Assembly (NCBI GenBank): GCA_916048115.1
Contig: CAJZGQ010000051.1
Coordinates: 1 to 8,320 of the forward strand
Direction of reading: 5' to 3'
Source of the DNA: an uncultured Streptococcus sp.
GTDB taxonomy: Bacteria > Bacillota > Bacilli > Lactobacillales > Streptococcaceae
Length of the DNA stretch: 8,320 nucleotides
The notes below the pieces were generated by a model, which was given only the letters and a program-made list of their open reading frames with translations, searched no databases and was not told where the DNA came from. The first letter of the stretch is position 1, and each line of letters starts with the position of its first letter. This document shows, one piece after another, positions 5,964-8,320 of the stretch. The position numbers and the translations under genes were made by a program.

Positions 5964-5978
5964 TTCGCTTTCAAAGCG
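5964..5978. repeat. Palindrome TTCGCTTTCAAAGCG upstream of the rplU promoter
   Basis: CGCTTT (5966-5971) and AAAGCG (5973-5978) are exact inverted copies around one C, ending nine bases before the -35 box. TTTCAAAG also occurs as a direct repeat at 5952-5959 and 5969-5976. There is no T-run on the plus strand, so a terminator for the lipoprotein gene is unlikely. An almost identical 14-mer appears at 8241-8254. It could be an operator or part of a dispersed repeat. Confidence 0.45.
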
Positions 5979-5987
5979 CAAAAATAC

Positions 5988-6016
5988 TTGTCTTTGTCTG
6001 ATAGAAGTGATATACT
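5988..6016 (+). promoter_or_regulatory. Promoter of the rplU-prp-rpmA operon
   Basis: -35 TTGTCT (5988-5993), 17-base spacer, -10 TATACT (6011-6016) with upstream TG (6008-6009), an extended -10. An A/T-rich stretch (5940-5987) lies upstream and could help polymerase binding. Transcription would begin near 6022, so the leader is about 135 bases long. Confidence 0.8.
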
Positions 6017-6021
6017 TAGAG

Positions 6022-6157
6022 AGTTGACTATGCACATGCCTGTGCAACCGCTCGAACATCGTCGCTCATTTCCATGAGAGTAAGTGGTTCGTCCCACGAT
6101 GCTAGGCGAGTCTTCACAAAAATACGGGGAAACCCAAAAATACATAGGAGGTGCATA
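6022..6157 (+). ncRNA. L21 ribosomal protein leader RNA
   Basis: The 5' leader of the rplU transcript matches in position and general shape the L21 leader known in Firmicutes, which is thought to let a ribosomal protein control its own operon. Visible helices are TGCACA (6031-6036)/TGTGCA (6041-6046), a long-range pair CTCG (6051-6054)/CGAG (6107-6110) continued by CATCGT (6057-6062)/ACGATG (6096-6101), an inner hairpin CTCAT (6065-6069)/ATGAG (6074-6078) with loop TTCC, and a small GGG-GAAA-CCC hairpin (6126-6135) close to the AGGAGG (6146-6151). There is no terminator, so control is probably at translation initiation. The exact protein ligand is not shown by the sequence. Confidence 0.8.
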
Positions 6158-6472
6158 ATGAGCACATACGCAATCATTAAAACTGGCGGAAAACAAGTTA
6201 AAGTTGAAGTTGGTCAAGCAGTCTACGTTGAAAAATTGAACGTTGAAGCTGGTCAAGAAGTTACTTTTAACGAAGTTGTTCTTGTTGGTGGTGAAAACAC
6301 TGTTGTCGGAACTCCACTTGTTGCTGGAGCTACTGTAGTTGGAACTGTTGAAAAACAAGGAAAACAAAAGAAAGTTGTTACTTACAAGTACAAACCTAAA
6401 AAAGGTAGCCACCGTAAACAAGGTCACCGTCAACCTTACACTAAAGTTGTCATCAACGCAATCAACGCTTAA
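6158..6472 (+). CDS. rplU: 50S ribosomal protein L21
   Basis: A 104-residue protein of the large ribosomal subunit that binds 23S rRNA. It begins [19 protein letters not shown], the typical L21 N-terminus. It ends with the basic RNA-binding region [24 protein letters not shown], which includes the conserved GHRQ. Length agrees with bacterial L21 (about 103). ATG 6158 has AGGAGG (6146-6151) at 6-base spacing. The frame is open further upstream to ATG 6074, but those codons lie in the leader RNA. The gene is strongly biased to a few codons, as expected for high expression. It is the first gene of rplU-prp-rpmA. Confidence 0.98.
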
Positions 6473-6487
6473 TTTTTAGGAGAACAC

Positions 6488-6832
6488 ATGATACAAGCAG
6501 TCTTTGAACGAGCCGAAGATGGCGAGCTGAGGAGTGCAGAAATCACTGGGCACGCTGGAAGCGGTGAATATGGCTTTGATGTCGTGTGTGCATCGGTTTC
6601 GACTCTAGCCATTAACTTTGTCAACTCTGTTGAGAAATTTGCAGGCTACGAACCGGATCTAGAATTAAACGAAGAAGAAGGTGGCTTCCTTCGGGTCACA
6701 ATCCCGACAGATATTCCACCACATCAAAGAGAAATGACCCAACTATTCTTTGAATCATTTTTCTTAGGGATGGCAAACTTATCGGAGAACTCTTCAGAGT
6801 TCGTCCAAACAAGAGTTATCACAGAAAACTAA
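6488..6832 (+). CDS. prp: Ribosomal-processing cysteine protease Prp
   Basis: A 114-residue protease that removes the N-terminal extension of ribosomal protein L27 in Firmicutes. The signature [18 protein letters not shown] carries the catalytic pair His22 and Cys34, the same positions as in the Staphylococcus aureus enzyme. The rest, ending in the [12 protein letters not shown] helix, fits the family (older name YsxB/DUF464). It lies 15 bases after rplU and 17 bases before rpmA, so it is made with its substrate. AGGAG (6478-6482) with 5-base spacing supports ATG 6488. Cytoplasmic, acting during ribosome assembly. Identification is firm, and activity in this organism is inferred from the intact residues and the matching L27 site. 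Confidence 0.95.
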   Translation: MIQAVFERAEDGELRSAEITGHAGSGEYGFDVVCASVSTLAINFVNSVEKFAGYEPDLELNEEEGGFLRVTIPTDIPPHQREMTQLFFESFFLGMANLSENSSEFVQTRVITEN

Positions 6833-6849
6833 CATGGAGGAAAACAATT

Positions 6850-7143
6850 ATGTTGAAATTGAATCTTGCTAACTTGCAACTTTTCGCCCACAAAAAAGGT
6901 GGAGGTTCTACATCAAACGGACGTGATTCACAAGCAAAACGTCTTGGAGCTAAAGCAGCTGATGGACAAACTGTAACAGGTGGATCTATCCTTTACCGTC
7001 AACGCGGTACTCACATCTACCCAGGTGTGAACGTTGGACGTGGTGGAGACGATACTTTGTTCGCAAAAGTTGAAGGCGTAGTACGCTTCGAACGTAAAGG
7101 TCGCGATAAAAAACAAGTTTCTGTTTACCCAATCGCAAAATAA
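6850..7143 (+). CDS. rpmA: 50S ribosomal protein L27 with cleavable N-terminal extension
   Basis: A 97-residue protein located near the peptidyl transferase centre. The N-terminus [12 protein letters not shown] (1-12) is the extension found in Firmicutes. Prp is expected to cut between Phe12 and Ala13, exposing [15 protein letters not shown], the conserved tail that reaches the tRNA acceptor ends. The core shows [27 protein letters not shown] and [12 protein letters not shown], all typical. GGAGG (6836-6840) with 9-base spacing supports ATG 6850. It is the last gene of the operon, followed at once by a terminator. Confidence 0.98.
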   Translation: MLKLNLANLQLFAHKKGGGSTSNGRDSQAKRLGAKAADGQTVTGGSILYRQRGTHIYPGVNVGRGGDDTLFAKVEGVVRFERKGRDKKQVSVYPIAK

Positions 7144-7144
7144 T

Positions 7145-7165
7145 AAGGTTTCTTAAACCTTTTTT
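7145..7165 (+). terminator. Terminator of the rplU-prp-rpmA operon
   Basis: AAGGTTT (7145-7151), loop CTT, AAACCTT (7155-7161), then TTTT. A 7-bp perfect stem directly after the rpmA stop. It is modest in stability, and a second stronger terminator follows at 7214-7244. Confidence 0.85.
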
Positions 7166-7213
7166 CCCGAGCCTTGAAATATTAAGGTGAGGAAGCTAGA
7201 AATAGCATAAATC
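7166..7213 (+). other. Noncoding stretch with small hairpins after rpmA
   Basis: Between two terminators are two short hairpins: CCTTGA (7172-7177)/TTAAGG (7182-7187) with loop AATA and one wobble pair, and GCTA (7195-7198)/TAGC (7203-7206) closed by a GAAA tetraloop. GGAAGCT (7191-7197) can instead pair with AGC-T-TTCC (7216-7223), which would open the following terminator. No convincing promoter and no reading frame longer than a few codons were seen. It could be a read-through 3' end of the rpmA message that is processed into a small RNA. This is uncertain. Confidence 0.35.
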
Positions 7214-7244
7214 AAAGCTTTCCGGATTGACGGAAGGCTTTTTT
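7214..7244 (+). terminator. Second terminator downstream of rpmA
   Basis: AAAGCTTTCCG (7214-7224) pairs with CGGAAGGCTTT (7231-7241) over 11 bp with one T/G wobble, loop GATTGA, followed by more T residues (7242-7244 and 7246-7249). A strong intrinsic terminator that insulates the regulator gene from the ribosomal operon. Confidence 0.9.
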
Positions 7245-7298
7245 CTTTTATCTATTATAAAAATATCATGTTTACTCTTGTTAATATAATGTTTGAAT

Positions 7299-7326
7299 TT
7301 GTGTTTTTTGAAAAATGTAGTATAAT
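7299..7326 (+). promoter_or_regulatory. Promoter of the DeoR-family regulator gene
   Basis: -10 TATAAT (7321-7326) preceded after 16 bases by TTGTGT (7299-7304). Start near 7333, about 27 bases before the start codon. The surrounding sequence is very AT-rich, so autoregulation sites cannot be picked out. Confidence 0.7.
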
Positions 7327-7359
7327 AGAGACAAATATAGTAGGAATGGAAGTAGTACC

Positions 7360-8106
7360 ATGAAAGATAGCAGACATGTTGAAATTCTTCAGGAACTGGA
7401 TCGAAAAAGTGTGGTATCGGTCAAAGAGCTCAAGGAACTTTTTGGGGTGACAGATATGACCATTCGTCGAGATCTGATTGATCTTGAAAAACAAGGTCTT
7501 TTAGTTCGTGTACATGGTGGGGCCCACAAAAAAGTCAAAGATAGCTTATTAGAAGCTTCTCACAGTGAAAAAAATCTGATCAATATTGATGAGAAACGAA
7601 GCATTGCCAAAAAATGTGCAGACTTGATCGAAAATGGGGATACCGTCTTTATTGGCTCTGGTACAACAACAGACTTTATCGGAGATTATTTGGAAGGGAA
7701 AGAAATTAGCATCGTCACCAACTCCCTGCCTATTTTTGAGAAGCTCAAGGATTTCCCGAATTATGACTTGATCTTAGTTGGTGGTCGCTACAGGGTAAAG
7801 ACACAAACCTTTGTCGGTCAATTTGCCAATAAACTTTTGAAAGAAATCAAGGTTTCTAAGGCCTTCATCGGGGTGAATGGAATCGATGGCCATAGTGTAT
7901 CTACTGCTAATGAAGAAGAAGGAAATGGCAATGCCATTATTCTGAACAATGCGATAGAGAAATATGTGGTAGCTGATAACAGCAAGTTTGATAGTTATTC
8001 CTTCTACAGTTTCTATCGCGTGGAAGATCTAAATGCCATTATTACCGATGATAGTATTCCAAAGAAAATCAAAGACAAATACGGCTTGTATACGAAAATC
8101 ATATAA
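7360..8106 (+). CDS. DeoR/GlpR-family transcriptional regulator
   Basis: A 248-residue repressor-type regulator. Residues about 5-57 form the DeoR winged helix-turn-helix with the family signature running through SVKELKELFGVTDMTIRRDL and ending in GLLVRVHGGA. Residues about 75-235 form the sugar-phosphate sensing DeoRC domain, with SGTTT (99-103), VTNS (116-120 region) and VGGRY, which in this family bind a phosphorylated sugar that releases the protein from DNA. Full length for the family. GGAAG (7348-7352) with 7-base spacing supports ATG 7360. It has its own promoter and is followed by a terminator-like stem-loop, so it appears to be a single-gene unit. Its target, usually a neighbouring sugar-uptake or catabolic operon, is not in the window, so the sugar cannot be named. 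LacR-like is possible but not supported specifically. Confidence 0.92.
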   Translation: MKDSRHVEILQELDRKSVVSVKELKELFGVTDMTIRRDLIDLEKQGLLVRVHGGAHKKVKDSLLEASHSEKNLINIDEKRSIAKKCADLIENGDTVFIGSGTTTDFIGDYLEGKEISIVTNSLPIFEKLKDFPNYDLILVGGRYRVKTQTFVGQFANKLLKEIKVSKAFIGVNGIDGHSVSTANEEEGNGNAIILNNAIEKYVVADNSKFDSYSFYSFYRVEDLNAIITDDSIPKKIKDKYGLYTKII

Positions 8107-8110
8107 AATC

Positions 8111-8138
8111 AGAGGCTGGGACAAAAGTCCTAGCCTCT
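8111..8138 (+). terminator. GAGGCTGGGACAAAAGTCC-type stem-loop after the regulator gene
   Basis: AGAGGCTGGGAC (8111-8122) pairs with GTCCTAGCCTCT (8127-8138) with loop AAAA and one G/T wobble. It sits four bases after the regulator stop. A poor T-tract follows (CAATTGTCTTT), so it may terminate weakly. Stem-loops of this sequence are, from memory, frequent between genes in streptococci. Confidence 0.75.
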
Positions 8139-8320
8139 CAATTGTCTTTGGATTGTCGAGCAAGACGCAGTGGTTGAGTGCTCAAAGCACTGCTTTGAGG
8201 TGGCGGATAGAACTTGCGAAGCAAGTATCCTAAGTCTTTGTTCGCTTTTAAAGCTTCAAAGATGCCCTATGTTGACGGAAACTATGTTTCCTTTATCTGC
8301 AACCTTCAACAGTCTCCCAG
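8139..8320. repeat. Gene-free end region with a run of short palindromes (probable dispersed intergenic repeat)
   Basis: No credible gene is present here, and the only open frame crosses from the regulator's 3' end and lacks any ribosome binding site. Four small inverted repeats follow each other: CTCAAAGCA/TGCTTTGAG (8181-8199), ACTTGC-GAA-GCAAGT (8212-8226), GCTTT/AAAGC (8244-8254) and GGAAAC-TAT-GTTTCC (8277-8291). This density and the preceding stem-loop fit a dispersed repeat or a remnant of a mobile element. It does not match the BOX module sequences I know. The window ends within it. Confidence 0.5.

Noticed and set aside
6074..6157. Extended L21 from ATG 6074
   Set aside because: These codons belong to the leader RNA, and L21 proteins begin at [13 protein letters not shown].
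5954..6433. Minus-strand 159-codon frame opposite the L21 leader and rplU
   Set aside because: It is an antisense shadow of rplU and its structured leader with no start signal.
7195..7206. GCTA-GAAA-TAGC, which looks like the joint of an engineered single-guide RNA or a tracrRNA
   Set aside because: It is only a 4-bp stem with a common GAAA tetraloop. There is no repeat array, no cas gene and no tracrRNA nexus nearby.
8033..8233. Plus-strand 66-codon frame crossing the end of the regulator and the repeat region
   Set aside because: It starts inside the regulator gene in another frame, has no ribosome binding site and runs through stem-loops.
8139..8320. BOX element
   Set aside because: The boxA/boxC sequences I know are absent. 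The region is left as an unassigned repeat.

Overview
The window looks like a chromosomal segment of a Streptococcus of the mitis/sanguinis type. Supporting signs are the AT-leaning base composition, strong AGGAGG ribosome binding sites, extended -10 (TGnTATAAT) promoters, an rplU-prp-rpmA operon whose L27 carries a cleavable N-terminal extension, an L21-type leader RNA, a ThiI without a rhodanese domain, and a GAGGCTGGGACAAAAGTCC-type stem-loop of a kind I associate with streptococcal intergenic regions. Assignment to a species is not possible from this alone.

Layout. (1) Positions 1-2297 are an accessory-looking block. One promoter (23-50) precedes four tandem paralogous small exported proteins (106-573, 604-1041, 1076-1501, 1635-2075), three of them clear lipoproteins. 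A 69-residue soluble protein with a TTG start (2068-2277) overlaps the last of them. Its first ~30 residues resemble, from memory, the N-terminus of streptococcal lipase-like (DUF2974/Mbeg1-like) proteins, so the block may be an array of immunity-type lipoproteins beside a toxin or effector remnant. That is an inference. A perfect hairpin (2266-2297) serves as a shared terminator with the converging gene. (2) Positions 2296-2730 (minus strand) encode a single-pass membrane protein with a long Ser/Thr/Asp-rich outer tail. A divergent promoter region separates it from the next unit. (3) Positions 2922-5303 encode a cysteine desulfurase and ThiI, the two-enzyme set for 4-thiouridine in tRNA. A small terminator-like hairpin and an unrelated lipoprotein gene (5356-5898) follow. 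(4) Positions 5988-7165 are a ribosomal protein operon: promoter, L21 leader, rplU, the cysteine protease gene prp, and rpmA. Prp removes the N-terminal extension of L27, so enzyme and substrate are made together. (5) Positions 7166-7249 are a short noncoding structured stretch ending in a second terminator. (6) Positions 7299-8106 carry a separately promoted DeoR-family regulator. Its target operon is not in the window. (7) Positions 8107-8320 contain no gene but hold a terminator-like element and a run of short palindromes typical of a repeated intergenic element.

The core genes (iscS, thiI, rplU, prp, rpmA) are confidently identified. The most unusual parts are the lipoprotein array with its overlapping small gene, the loss of the lipobox cysteine in the first copy, and the structured noncoding stretches around 5964-5978, 7166-7249 and 8139-8320.
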